A stretch of 64,000 nt of DNA from Sarcophilus harrisii (GCF_902635505.1 NC_045430.1:1676677-1740676); one strand, 5' to 3'. Positions 22,855-35,435 are shown, counted from the first letter of the stretch. Numbers and translations are program-made. Notes: generated by a model from the letters alone, not told the origin.

Positions 22855-23700
22855 CATCCCAAGGAGGCCGTTGATAAAGAGAAAGTCCCCCTATGCCCCA
22901 AAATATTGATGGCAGTGCTTTTTTTGATTGTCAAGAAGCCATAGAATAGCTAAAGAAATCGTGGTCCATAACTGCATTGGAAAATCCCCATTCCGTAAGA
23001 AATGCCCCATGGGCCAGAGACAGAGAAGTTTAGAGAGACTTGTGTGATGCGATGCAGAGTGAAAGCAGCGGAACCAGCAAAACATTGCACGTACCGTCAG
23101 CAACACTGAGAGATAATGAAATGTGAAAGACTCAGCTTTTAGCAACCCAATGATCCAAGACAGGTACAAAGGACTCGGGAAGGAAAATGCTGTCCACAAG
23201 CAGATAAAGAACTGGTAGATTCTGAATGCAAATCAAAGAATACTCTTTTTACTTATTTTATGCTTTCTCGTGGCTTTTTTATATTGACCTATTTCTTCTC
23301 GCACAAGTTTAATTACTATAGAAATATGTTTTACAGGATAGCACACATATAAGTTAAATCAGTGGTTCTCAAAGTATGGTCTAGAGAGTTCTGGGGATCT
23401 CTGAAACCCTTTTAGAGGGTCTACAAATTCAAAAATAGTTTTTATTTCCAATATGGTAAATGTCTATAAATATAACCCAGATAAACAAAAACGCTTTGGA
23501 GAGATCCTCAATCATTTTTAATAGGCTAAAGATACTGAAAACAAAAGTTTGAAAACCATTGAGCTAAATTAAAGTACCTACTGTCTTTGAAAGAGAAGAG
23601 GGGAAGGAGGGAGAAAAAGTTGGAATTCAAAATCTGGTAAAAATGAACGCTAAAAATTTTCTTGACATGAAATTGGGGGGACAATTTCAATAAATAAATA
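22855..23700 (+). mobile_element. L1 3' end, relic
   Basis: Retains L1 ORF2 3' text (ATTGATGGCAGTGCTTTTTT, GCAGAGTGAAAGCAGCGGAA, CCAATGATCCAAGACAGG) and the following UTR. It is old and diverged, and carries the hAT insertion at 23360-23561. Confidence 0.8.
23352..23569. mobile_element. Non-autonomous hAT DNA transposon with 8-bp target duplication
   Basis: The element itself is 23360-23561 (202 bp). Its left end is CAGTGGTTCTCAAAGT; the right end, read inward, is CAATGGTTTTCAAACT, giving imperfect terminal inverted repeats. It is flanked by AGTTAAAT (23352-23359) and AGCTAAAT (23562-23569), the 8-bp target duplication expected of hAT elements, with one mismatch. It has no coding capacity, and sits inside the L1 relic. 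Confidence 0.88.
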
Positions 23701-24189
23701 AAAGATTTATGTGAGGAATGGTTCGGGGGGTGCTAGGAAAAATTTTGGGGTGTAAATTTATAAAATTTATAAATTTTCATAAAAATTATAGCTTTGGAGG
23801 AGTAAAAAAGGAATAGAGAGAGGTAGAATTATAGGAAATAATGATATGATCAAGGAACTTAAGAATTTGTGAATGTGGAAGGGGAAGAACTTTATGTGAT
23901 GACCACAGCAAGGCTGTGAGCTCTCTGAGTGTAGTTGAGGGAGGGGTAGAGAAGGAAGTCATTGGAATGAGAAAAACTGAGGAACCAGAATAGTAGGGGG
24001 TCTGAGAGAGCATCCTTTTGTGTTGCCATTCCCTAATAAGTGCATTAAGGCAGCTTTTTAGGTTCTCCTTGCCATAGTCAGAGGACCTAGGGCCAAACAT
24101 ATCCTGGACAGGTTACTCTCCACACCAGCTTCATCTTCCACTTTCTATGTGGAATCATAAGTCTTTGATTCTCCAAACTTAATAAACAT

Positions 24190-24652
24190 TGAGGAGAGGG
24201 AGAGAGGGAGGGAGAGAGACAGAGACAGAGACAGAGATACAGAGACAGATACACAGAGACAGAGAAAATGAATGAGAAAGAATATGTGTATGAGAGAGAC
24301 AGAGATAGAGAAAGAGACACATACAGAGAGAAAGGAAAGGACAGAAAGAACAAGAGAGAAAGAATGTATGTGTGTGTGTGAGAGAGAGAGAGAGAAAGAG
24401 AGACAGAGACAGAGAGAGAGACAGAGAGACAAAGACAGAGACAGATGGACAGAGACAGAGAGAGAGAGAGAGAAAGAGAGAGACAGAGACAGAAAGAGAC
24501 GGGGGGAGAGAGGGGAGGGGAGAGAGAGAGACAGAGAGAGACAGAGAGACAGAGAGAAGGAGGGAAGGAGGAAGAGAGACAGAGACAGAGAGAGAGGGAG
24601 GGAGAGAGAAAGAGAGAAAGAGAGAGAGTCCGACAGAGGGGGAAGAGGGGGG

Positions 24653-24709
<57 letters not shown>

Positions 24710-24945
24710 AGGGAAGGAGGGAGAGACAAGGAGAGAGACAGAGACAGACAAAATGAGAGACAGAGAAAGGAAAGGAGAGATTGAACAAAGAAAGAACAAG
24801 AGAGAGAATAAGGGAGAGAGTTAGAGACAGAGGCAGTCAGAGAGAGAGAGAGACAGAGAGAGAGGTGAGGAGAGGAGGGTGGGAAGAGAAGAGACAGAGG
24901 GAGGGGGAGAAAAGGAAGGGGAGAGGGACAGAGACAAAGGCAGAA
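24190..24945. repeat. Polypurine tract (GAGA/GACAGA-rich)
   Basis: About 750 bp of AGAGAGACAGAGACAG-type sequence on the plus strand, including a pure (GA)n run near 24665-24705 and a short (TG)n at 24366-24380. Arg/Glu-rich open frames across it are repeat artefacts. Confidence 0.95.
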
Positions 24946-24949
24946 AGAG

Positions 24950-25850
24950 GAGAATTTCTTGAAAAGAAACGCTGGCAAGTTCCCAGAGGCCTCCTGGGTT
25001 TCAGTGCTTTGGGGTTGACTGTCAGCTTAGGACAGGGGACTAAAAACAAGATTTAAACAGCAGAAAAAGGTCCTCCATCGCCTCCCTGTTGACGGATTCG
25101 TAACAAATGGCCGGCTGCGAGAGCCCAGCTTTGGTGCGCGTTGCCATGGAGCCTCAGATGGAGCCGCCCCGGCCGGAGCGAGGACTGGGCCCAGACTAGG
25201 CTCCCGGGCCTGGCGGGCCCACGCTCACTGGGGAGGAGACAGAACTCCCTCTGCTGCAGCTGCCCCCCTCCCCGGGCCTGCCAGACACCGGCCAGCTGCC
25301 GAGCGTTCCCAGCTTGCTTGTGTTCTATGACCTCAGCCTGATGCCAGAGGGAGTCCAAAGCACACTTTTACAATCCCGGTGGAAAATGGAGCGGCTCAAT
25401 CAGACAGCAGCCGTCTGGGACTCGCATCCTAGGAGCTGGCGCCTGGGCTGGGACCTCTGCTAAATGTGGCTGGGAAAGGGCCGGGGCCTCCTGAATGGCA
25501 GTGAGGTCCTCGGGGATGAACGGCTGCCCTTCTGCCGGCCAAGAGTGAGGGACAGACAGCGACTGCCCCAAGGTCACCAGGCGGCAAGAGCCAGGGCCAC
25601 GTTGAAGCTGCGCTCTCCACCCTGCCCTCCTGGGCCCTTCTCACGGAGATCCCACAGGGAGAAGCTGGAAATTTTTACACGGATTTAGTTACATAAGAAA
25701 CTCAAAACAAGAAACTCCCTTGCCTGCGTCTGGCTTTTGACAGGCTGCAGAGTCCCGAAGGCCAGAGGCAGACCCTCAGGGAGCCTGGCGTAGGAGCTGG
25801 GCTTCCAAGGGCCAGGGGAGGCTCTGCCCGAGAGTCACTATGACCGCTCT
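24950..25850. other. Intergenic, no gene seen
   Basis: Moderately GC-rich unique sequence between the purine tract and a SINE fragment. No recognisable exon or RNA gene. Confidence 0.45.
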
Positions 25851-25851
25851 T

Positions 25852-25940
25852 GCTTTTTCCTTAGGCACTTGGGGTTAAGTGACCTGCCCAGAGTCACACA
25901 GCCAGGATTCAAATTTAGGTCCTCCTGACTTCGGATTTCT
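25852..25940 (-). mobile_element. WSINE1-like SINE fragment
   Basis: Contains TTGGGGTTAAGTGACCTGCC, then CAGAGTCACACAGCCAGGAT and GGTCCTCCTGACTTC, the reverse complement of the WSINE1-type tRNA-related and CORE region. Confidence 0.85.
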
Positions 25941-28900
25941 CCTTGACTGAGATCTGGGACCCCTTGTCTCAGCTGGGTCTCAATGGGACTTTGACTCTGT
26001 ATTACACGGACTCTACCCCTTCTCTGATTTCTGTTGGCTACCAGCTTTGATAAATGGGTTTATCCGCTATTGGCTCCATGTGTTCATTGTGCAATACTTT
26101 CAATGTGGTAAAGTAGAGCATCTGAAAGCTTAGTGTTGGCATAGAGAACAGAGTGAGAAAACAGGGTGGAGAACAAGGCCCAAAACCCCATGTCCAAAAT
26201 GTAACAGAGGCTTCCATTGGGTCTCAGAATATAGAGCGGTTCAGGGAAACAGGATGAGGTGTCCGGCCCCAGGGCCCAAGACAAAAAACACTTGGGGCAT
26301 GATGGCAGCCAATGGTGCACCCAGAGAGTGCCTAGAAGTCCAATACCCAGACATGACCAATCAGCCAGGAAGCCATCTGATGGGAGAAAAGGATTACACA
26401 ATCAACCAGCCAGGAAGCAACCTGATGGGAGAAAAGGATTACAATTAGGGAGAATAGAGTTCTATGCAGCTGGGACAACTGAGATACCCCCTGGAGAGGT
26501 GAAATCTGTTCCTCTCCAGCCTATGGATCCCTTGCCTCCAGGCACAGTAGGCTTGACCATTTCACCTCTTTTTTGTATGTACAAAGCAATGTCCATCCAC
26601 ACACTGATGTGGGAAACTGGGGAATGTGTAGATAATATCCCAGTCACTAACACATGGAGACAATGTGTGACTTATCACCCAGGAGAAGTAGTAGCATCAG
26701 GTTTACTGACACAGACCCTAATAAGCAACCTGGTGATAGTCTCCCAGATTCTGACTCCAAGCAACAAAATCCAGGAATATACTGGACAGCAGCTGTGACA
26801 GCTGACTGACCTATGCTCACAATCTATATAAATGGCATACCACTAGGAGGATTGGTAGACACGGGTGCAGATCGTACAGTCATTAGAGGTGCCAACTGGC
26901 CCAGTCACTGGCCAGAGATTAAGGCGGACACCTATATGTCTGGTGTGGGGGGATCAATAGCAGCTGAAGTTAGTGCTACCCCTCTGAGATGGACTTTTGA
27001 AGGGGAAACAGGAGTTTTTACTCCTTTTATAGGTGAAAAAATCCCCATCAATCTGTGGGGAAGAGACATTTTACAACAATTAGGATTAAAAATGAGTACC
27101 TCAGTTTTTTAGGTAGGGTTGCTGTTGAAGGCCTGCCAACACTTTCACCTGTTCCTACCCAATGGAAAACTGATACACCAGTGTGGATAGAACAGTGGCC
27201 CTTAGGTAGCGATAAAATTCAGGCCTTATTAGATATAATGCAGGTGCAACTTGACCAAGGCCACTTACAACCTTTTCTAAGTCCTTGGAATTCCCCAGTA
27301 TTTGTTGTAAGAAAGACATCTGGAAAATGAAGGATCATTGACTGATTTAAGAAAGGTGAATGAACAGATGGAAACTAGGGGAACTCTTCAGCCTGGGCTT
27401 CCATCTCCTACTCAATTGCCTAGAGAATGGCCTCTTTGGGTTATAGACATTAAGGATTGTTTCTATTCTATCCCTCTGGATAAGGAGGATATGAAAAGAT
27501 TTGCCTTTTCAGTGCCCAGCATTAACTTAGCTGAGATATGAATGGACGGTTTCGCCACAGAGAATGAAAAACAGCCCTACTATGTGTCAAATGTATGTTG
27601 CTGCTGCTCTTACTCCAGTAAGAAAAGCATTTCCAAAAGTTATGTTATTACATTACATGGATGATATATTGGGATGTGCACCTGAGGAACAAATGTTAGA
27701 ATCATGTCTACAAAAGACCGTGGAAACACTGAGGAATTGCAAATTGCACATAGTTCCAGAAAAAATCCAAAGGCATGCTCCTTTTCAATATTTAGGATAT
27801 GAAGTATACCCTAAGGCACTTACAATACAAAAACTGTCCTTAAGAACAGAGAAGCTAAACACTTTGAATGACTTTCAGAAATTGACAGGAGATATCCAAT
27901 GGATGCGTCCAGTGTTAGACTTGATTGCCTATTAATTGCAATCATTACATGAAATGTTAAGGGGAGACAGTGCTTTAAATTCACCACGTCAGCTTACAAA
28001 AGAAGCTCAAGAGACTTTGAGAGAAGTTGAACTGGCTTTATCCAATATGATTGAAAGAGTCACTCAAAAACCCTTGGAAATATCAGTTTTTGCTACACAA
28101 GAGGCACTCACAGCAGTCCTTCATCAAGGAGACAGTGTGATAGAGTGGGTGAACCTCCCGACACAACCAGAACAAAACCTTACTCCTTACCCAGTGCTTG
28201 TGGCCAGAATTTTATTAAAGGCCATTAAGCGAGCAGTACAATTATCTAGGATAAGACCTGACAAGATAAACACCTTTTATACTAATACACAAGTTAATGT
28301 GTGCTGTGAGACCATCCCAGAGTGGCAAATTTTATTAGCCATGGCTCCAAATTTTACACACAGGTCTCCATTGGATTCTTGAAGAGAAGGTTTCTAAAGT
28401 TCCTCTTAAAGGACCAACTATCTTTACAGATGCATCCAAACATAATATTTGCACTGTAAATTCTCATGACTTAACTATAAAGAGAGTAGTCAGAACTCCT
28501 TTTCAATCCACTCAGCAGAATGAATTGTATGCAATCATTCTAGCTCTTACTTATTATCCAGGAGACATAAATATAATATCTGATTCGGCCTATTCAGTAG
28601 GTGTGGTACAAAGAATTGCCACAGCCCAAATAAAATTTGTAGCCTCTAATATATATCAGCTCTTTAAGGAACTTCAAGAGCAAGTGAGAAAGCATCCAGG
28701 TAAGATTTATATCTTGCATGTCCACTCTCACAGTGGACTTCCAAGTCCTATTTTTGATGGTAATTAAAGGTAGATAGCCTTCTAACTATCTTGGCCAATA
28801 CTCCTTTATCTCAGGAAGCCCAAGAATCTCATTTTAAATATCATCAGGCTGCTCGAGCTTTACCTTTACAATTTGGAATAACAAAAGAGGAAGCTAGGAG

Positions 28901-29749
28901 CATAGTAAAAACCTGTATGGCTTGCTTCCTTTCCATGCTCCAATGCTCCCTCCAGAGAAGAACCCTCGTGGTTTGAGACCCAATGAAATCTGGAAAATGG
29001 ATATGACCCATTATAAATCTTTTGGTCGTCTGTCTTTTATCCATGTTGTGGTAGACATCTTTTCAGGATTCACTTTTGCAATACCAGCAGCAAAAGAGAC
29101 AGCCTAAGTGGTCACTGAATTCCTTATCCAAGCATGTACAATTATGGGTGTGCCACAAGCCATAAAAACAGACAATGGACCTGCATATACTTCTAAACGT
29201 TTTGCACACTTTTGTGCACAGTATAAGATTTTACACACCACTGGCGTATCCTTTAATCCTCAAGGGCAGGCAATAGTAGAGAGGATAAACAGAAACATTA
29301 AGATGCTCTTCCAAAAACAAAAGAAAAGGGAAGCCACAGACAACCCTAGAGAACTTCTAATCTAGCCCTTTACTATTAACTTCTTGATTTTTGACAAAGA
29401 TGCACTGGCTCTGGCAGACAGGTTTTATAACCCACTGGAAGGGCAGTGTCCAGTATGAGCAGCTCCACTCTCTTTAGATAATCGCCAGGTGATGTGGAGA
29501 GACCCAGAAAGTGGTGAATGGAAGGGACCAGATAGGTTAACTGCTTGGGGAAGAGGGTTTGCTTTTATCTCTACTGATGGGGAAAGAATCAGATGGGGGC
29601 CAATGAGCTGTATTTGCCTTGTCCATCGCAGAGAGATGGAGCAGACCCTTGAAACGAAGGAGAAGACCCAAGAAATATCGGGTGGTTCCGTTGCTGACCG
29701 TGCCCACCACTGAAATAGCATAGCAGTTATGGTGTTTGACTCATGGACA

Positions 29750-30150
29750 TCAAAAATTGTTGGACTTCAAATCCCTCAGGAATCATAGGAATCCCTGAGT
29801 CATGAAAAGATTGTTGTAGGATTTATAAAACCATCAGGATTTATTAGATTCTCTGAGATATGATAAGACTGTTGCAGGACTTCAAAATCAGCAGGAATCA
29901 CTGGATTCTCTGAGACATGATAAGATTGTTGCAGGACTTGAAAACCCTCAGAAATCATTGCATTCTCTGTGGCATGATAAGACTGTTGTAGGACTTGAAA
30001 ACCTTCAGGAATCATTGGATTTTCTGAGAAACAATAAGACTGTTGCAGGACTTCAAAATCTGCTGGAATCATTGGATTCCCTAACACCTAAAAAGACTGT
30101 TGTAGGACTTAAAAACTTGTGGGGATCATTGAATTCCCTGACATGTGAAA
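29750..30150 (+). repeat. 57-bp tandem repeat inside the fossil envelope region
   Basis: The motif CTGTTGCAGGACTT (or the variant TTGTTGTAGGA) recurs at 29811, 29869, 29926, 29983, 30040 and 30097, almost exactly 57 bp (19 codons) apart, with a partial copy upstream. The repeat precedes transmembrane-subunit text (NRLVLDYLSAAEEDVC), the place normally occupied by the first heptad-repeat region. It belongs to the provirus fossil. Confidence 0.93.
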
Positions 30151-30560
30151 CAATGGACAATAGATTAGTTTTGGACTATCTCTCAGCTGCTGAAGAAGAT
30201 GTATGTGTGACTGTTGTTTATATACCCTCCTTCTAGGACTTCTGGAAATCTTTTACAACACCATGTTGATTTATATTGTTTGTTATACCACTACTTGCAT
30301 GTACAATTCATGTTTGTTACACCACATTGAGCCTGCACTGACTGTGGGGAGAGGAACCACTAATAGCCTGTGCGTTATTGCTATGTGCTTGTGTAATACC
30401 TCCCCTGCTGATGGATTTGTGCATACCTGTTTCTAGTAAGACCCTTCAGCCCAGAAACCCTCTGGCAACCCCCACTTCCCTTTAGTACTTTTCACCTCCC
30501 TTCCTGAGAAGTCAGGGAGGGCGTGACCACCTGTGTTCTAAAATAAAAGAAAGTGGGAGA

Positions 30561-30912
30561 TGTAAAGGGCTGAAAGCTTGAGTTGATGCACTGAGGTCGG
30601 ACAACCCAGCACTTAAGGCTAATTACCGATTGGACAGTACTCTATTAGCATATGCTTGGAAAATAGCCCTTCCCATCATTCTGTGCTGGCTTGATAATTG
30701 GTGTATACAGAGAATTGTAGGAGGGACTAGGGGGTGGAGGAAGACTAGCCAGGGTCACTTCTGGATGGGAGGCGAAGAAGGGGGTCGTGGAAATCCTGTG
30801 TCCATTCCCTTTACTCCTACCCCTAAAGACCAAGAATAAAGACCAAGGACTTTTGCTTATCCTGACTCTGGCTGATTTTAAGGTAACCAAGGGGCTAACT
30901 CGGTCTTCACCA
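30561..30912 (+). repeat. 3' LTR of the fossil provirus
   Basis: Begins TGTAAAGGGC directly after a purine-rich tract (AAAAGAAAGTGGGAGA). It has AATAAA at 30835 and ends near CA at about 30909-30912. Length is about 350 bp. The exact right edge is uncertain by a few bases. Confidence 0.8.
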
Positions 30913-33900
30913 CTCAGGGTCCTGGAGTCCTGGCTCTGGGCCCCCCCAGATGGGGCCCAGTGTAGTCCGAATGCTACTCCTGAAAAGCCTGTGTGCACTG
31001 CACCCAGCCTGAGGTCTGGGGCACCCCCATAGCTGGCCCTGTCAGAAGACTTGTGGCCACTTTGCTGCCCTCTCCCCTCTCTAAGTCTGCCTCCACCTCG
31101 GGGAGGGGCTCCAGCGTGACTTCTGTGGCCCAAAAGCCCATTGGCCACAGGAGCCATCCCAAGGGGCGGCCCAGGGAACAGAGAACAACACAAGGCTGGG
31201 GGGGTGTCTGGGGCCCGGGTCTTCACTTCCTTAGGAAGTCCTGTAAACGATTCTGACTCCAGTGGCCTCCTCTGGAAAATGGGTAGAGTCATCTGTTGGC
31301 CCTCCTCTCGCTTGTCCCAGGTTCCATTGGCTTTGCTCATCACCTCCAGCTAAGGACCTTTTGGCAAATCCTAGGAGGCGGGGGGCCTGGGAGTCTGGGA
31401 ATAGAGGCAGCTCTATTCCCACGCCCGTGGGGAGTATGAAGAGTTATGAAGGACAGACTTAATGACCTTGGGATCCTCCAGGAACCACGTCCTTATGGAA
31501 CCTCCAGACTCTAGAAGGGAAGATGGATTCTCTCTGCTGTGAGGAGTAAGTTAAGATCGTAGACTTGGAAGAAGCCTTCTGGTCCAGGCTCCTTCCCTCC
31601 CCTCTGGCCTCAGTGTTCTTATCTATAAAATGGGGGTGATGGGGGACAGATGCCAAGATAATCATACCTTTATGTCCACAGCAACAAGCCCCCACACTGC
31701 CCCTGTGCTCCACAGTCAGTCAGAAAGGGATTTTATAGGCCCTAAACTGAGGGATCAGTCCCCTCGCTGGACAGACACCTCTGTGATTTTCTGTCTCCTG
31801 GCCTCCGACGGAGGCTCTTTCCACAACACAGACACTCAAAATGAGGCCCTGGCCAAGTCAGGCCAAAGAAAGCAGCCTCGTTACGTCAGCGTTTCCAGAG
31901 ACCCGGGGCGTCCCGGGAGTGGCCGTGGCGTGGCCGGGCTGCCCAGGAGGCTGGGCTCAGACTGTGAGACCAGAACCTGTCACAGCCTCCCCGGCCCGTG
32001 GGCGCTGGCTGCCTGCCCACCTGCCCCCATTCAGCCGGGGCTTGGGGGAAGTGAGGAAAATCGAAGAAGGACCCAGGGATCCCGGCCAGCCCAGGCAGCC
32101 AGCTCCGAGAATAGACACTGGTCTGTTCCATTTGCACATAAAAGCATTTAAAAGGTCATTATTTGGCACGGAGCTTGTTTTATTTAGAGTGAAATGGGCA
32201 CAGGGATCTCAGCGTTTTGATGGTTTCCCCAGCTAGTCAAGAAGGGATACGAAACGGGGCAGATGCCAGCGGACGGCTCTCCTGGGGAGGGTCCGCCCAG
32301 AAAAGGCTATTTTCGTCTAAGTTGTCTCTCCACGAATTTCCATCTGAACTCTGGCGTCGGTGGGAATGTGCCAGCCCAGCCCTGAAAACTTGAATGTGAG
32401 AGCAATAAGCCCTGAGGAATGGGGGGCGGGAGGATGTGGAGGCCCTTGGCCCCCCAGCACCTGAATCACTCTTGGTAGCGGCTGCCAGACCCCAGGCCCC
32501 TGTACCTGAATTGCTCCCGGTGGTAGCTGCCAGGCTGAGCCATCCTGCCCGGCTTCCCAGAGGAGAAAGTGCTGGGAAGGTGCCCCAGGGCATCGACCCG
32601 GCTCCTGGCATGATGGGCACCTCCACCTGCATTAGGGACTTCAGCCCCGGGTCCTCCCAAAGAGCATGGAGCCTCTGCTGAAGCAGATCAGCGCCCATCA
32701 GCTCTCGCTTGGGGTACCTGAACCCACATCTTCCCAATGGGAGCCAGTCCTCTGCCCCAGGCCTGTGTACCCCAAGTCTAACTCAGCTCAGCGCACGCTC
32801 GTGGAGGCCGCCCCAAGGCCGGGGACTCGCTAAGGGAGGCCAGTCTGTTTGGCACCCGGGGTCCTTGCGCAGTCTGCCTGGCAAGTCCATGGGCCAAGCC
32901 CCAGAACCTCTATGCACACCCTCTGTGGTTCCCCTTCCCTGGGGTCTGTAATAGGGACAGCACGCGTCTCTGTTGGGGATTTTGTCCAGGGCGTGGGTCC
33001 TGCCATTGCGGGGCTCCTGATTCCAGCCTGGAAACCGAGTCCTGCGGCCTACTTCTCCCCGCTTCCCTGGTGATTTCTGGCTTGCTTCGCTCCATTCCAA
33101 GACCACGCCTGAAGGAGCCAAAGAATCCCAAGCTTTAGAACCGGGTGAGACCCTAAAGACCCTGGACACTGTCCTGCTCACCTGCAGAGAAGAACCTAGA
33201 GGCAGGGAGGAGGCAAAGCTTGGAGCAAGCAGGGGCCCCTCCCCACCCTGTGTGGCCCCAGGCGGAACCTGAATTCTGATGCTGAGGGGGAGGAAGTCTT
33301 GGGCAAGAGACTGAAGTCCTTGGGAGCCTGGATGGCAGAGTCCATTACTGCTTTCCCCTGGCCCTGACCTCCCCAAGAGACCCTCCCAGTCCTGACTCCC
33401 CCTCCAGGGACCCCTCCCACCTCCCCTTCCAGGGGCCCCGCTGCAGGCCCTGACCCTCCACAGGTCCCTAGCTCCAAGTGTAGGGAAGTGGTTATGGGGG
33501 TAGGGGGCCGGTTTTCACTCCATGCCCCATAGAGACCCTTGGCCGGGCTCCCCGTGGGCCCCTGTGAGCAGGAGCTCAGCTTCCTCCGGGTTCCGCGGCC
33601 TTGGGCCAGCCTCCAGCTCCATCCTATTCTGGCTGGGCCCGGGAGGCCAAGGAAAGCCGAGTGTCGCAACCGCCCCTGTGATTGATGGCGAAAGCATCTC
33701 CTGGGGCCGCTTTGCCTCCTTCCAGAGAGAACCTCAGACCGACCTGCTGCCCGCCCCAGTGTCATTTCCAGTCATTCCCCGGATCACATTTGGTTCCCAT
33801 TACCCAGGGCTACTCCCCCAGACGCGGCGTCAGAGCGGGATTTGCAGCCACCAAAACAAGGTCATCGTGGCCGCTGGGCCGTGGGGGGGGAGGGGGAGGA

Positions 33901-35364
33901 GGAGGGAGGGCCGGCCCCTGGGCGCCTGCTTCTCTGCCCCTTCCGCCAGAGGGGGCTGCCTCCTGGGCTGGGGGCGCAAAGAGTTCCCAGGGGACCCCAG
34001 ACTTCCGCAGGCCCCAGCCCCGGCTTGCTGCTGACCGCAGCAGCTCCTCCCTGCAGTGAAGGGGATGAGAGTGAGGGTCTCCCCCGGGCCCCCAGGTTCT
34101 CCCACCCCCACCAGGGAGGAAGGGCTTAGGGGGAGACGCCCATCCCCCCAGGGCCAGCCCCGGGGTGCCTGCTCAGGGGCTCTATAGAAAGGGGGCCCAC
34201 AGGGAGCTGGAAACTAGGGGCTGCCCCTCAGCCGGGGAGTCTTCTTCTGTAAGAAAGGAGCAGCAGAAGGAGCGCAAGGAGGCTGGGGGAGACTGACAGG
34301 AACGGGCACTAGGACACACGAGCAGAACCAGGAGATCGCGGTCCGGGGCAACAGGGGTGAGTTCTGCCCGTCTCGGCTCTCTTCAGTCATGGGAGGGTGC
34401 AGACCGGTTCCGGCAGGCAGGATGGAGAGCCGTGCGCCAAGGCGGGCCCTGGGGACCGGGCGGGCAGCGCCGAGCGTCTTCCCTTTTGTATCGGCCGCTT
34501 TTTGTTCTCCCGTGTCCCCCTCCCTGAGCTGGTGGAAATCTGTGCCCGTTTAACCTGTGCTGGGTAACTTGTTGTCCAGGGGAGGGGAGGGGGGAAGAGA
34601 AAGAGAAGTTTGGAGCGCCCCTTTTGCAGAGCTGGATGTGCAAGGCTATCTTTGCCCGGATTTGGAAAAATAAAGGGCTGAAGTTAAATGTTCTGATTTT
34701 GTTTTAATTTGTAAAAGAGATCCGGCGCTGCGCTGTGGCCTGTCACAGGCCTTCGCCTCCCGTGGCCTGAAGCATCTGTGGAGTTCCTCGAGGCCTTGGG
34801 CTGAAACACCCAGGGAGCCTCGGAATGGCCCCAGCCGGGCTGCCTGGAGCTCCCGCCGCTGCCCCGGAAAGCGGCAGTGACCGACACCACATGGACTTCC
34901 ACGTTCATGTGCGAGGCGAGCCAAGCTGGGGGTCCCGCCCAGCCAGGGAGAGCGGGGGAGCAGCCCCAGGGCCTGCCTCCAGGTGGCGCTGGGGGAAGAA
35001 GCCCCCCAGGACCTGGGCCAGCTGCAGCATCTGGGTGGGAAAGGCCAGCCCCACCCGGGAAGGCCCCGCCCCTCGCTGGTCCCCAGCACCCGCACTCTGG
35101 GGACAAGGGGGAGCGGCTCGGATCCACGTGGCTCTCCCGCTGGAGGCAGGGGCACCCCGGGTCATCCGTTGGAGAGCCTTGGCCCTCGCTGGGGAGGGGG
35201 GGAGACGGAGACCGCAGCCCCAGGTGGGCTAAAGGGGCTGGCTGCCCGCCGGGAGGCGAGCCCTCACTCACTGGCCTCTCCTAGGGAGCCCAGGGACTCA
35301 AGCGCTAACAAAGGTTTCTCTCCATGACCTCAAGTCCCTCCCAGTGCAGAGGTTCAAGTCAACT

Positions 35365-35435
35365 CATCGTACACACATTAAGCACCTACTGTGTGCAAAA
35401 CAAAGTGCTGAGGCACCAAAAACTGAGAGCAGACA
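35365..35435 (-). mobile_element. MIR fragment
   Basis: TTAAGCACCTACTGTGTGCA followed by AAACAAAGTGCTGAGG, a reverse MIR end. Confidence 0.65.

Larger units (their letters stand above)
26080..30912 (+). mobile_element. Fossil endogenous retrovirus, class II (betaretrovirus-like), 5'-truncated
   Basis: A broken provirus fossil. Parts in order: end of gag with two nucleocapsid zinc knuckles (about 26090-26290); dUTPase-type segment (about 26450-26790); aspartic protease with LVDTGADRTVI (about 26810-27110); reverse transcriptase with YMDDIL (about 27110-27940); RNase H (about 28380-28760); integrase (about 28770-29700), ending in the betaretroviral WRDPESGEWKGPD region; a transmembrane-envelope remnant (about 29750-30240); polypurine tract; one 3' LTR (30561-30912). 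The 5' LTR, most of gag and the surface envelope are absent. The reading frames carry many breaks, about half a dozen or more. Age cannot be read from LTR divergence because only one LTR is present. It lies between FBLN1 and RIBC2. Confidence 0.92.

Noticed and set aside
24145-24978. Long open frames on both strands (Arg/Glu-rich and Ser/Leu-rich)
   Set aside because: Translation of a GAGA/GACAGA repeat, not a gene.
25941-26080. Possible 5' LTR left of the fossil provirus
   Set aside because: The text does not resemble the 3' LTR at 30561-30912, and the element already reads as internal gag by about 26090.
34249-34370. Possible noncoding exon ending at CAGGGGTGAGT
   Set aside because: Only a donor-like motif supports it; no partner exon, polyadenylation or conservation evidence can be read here.
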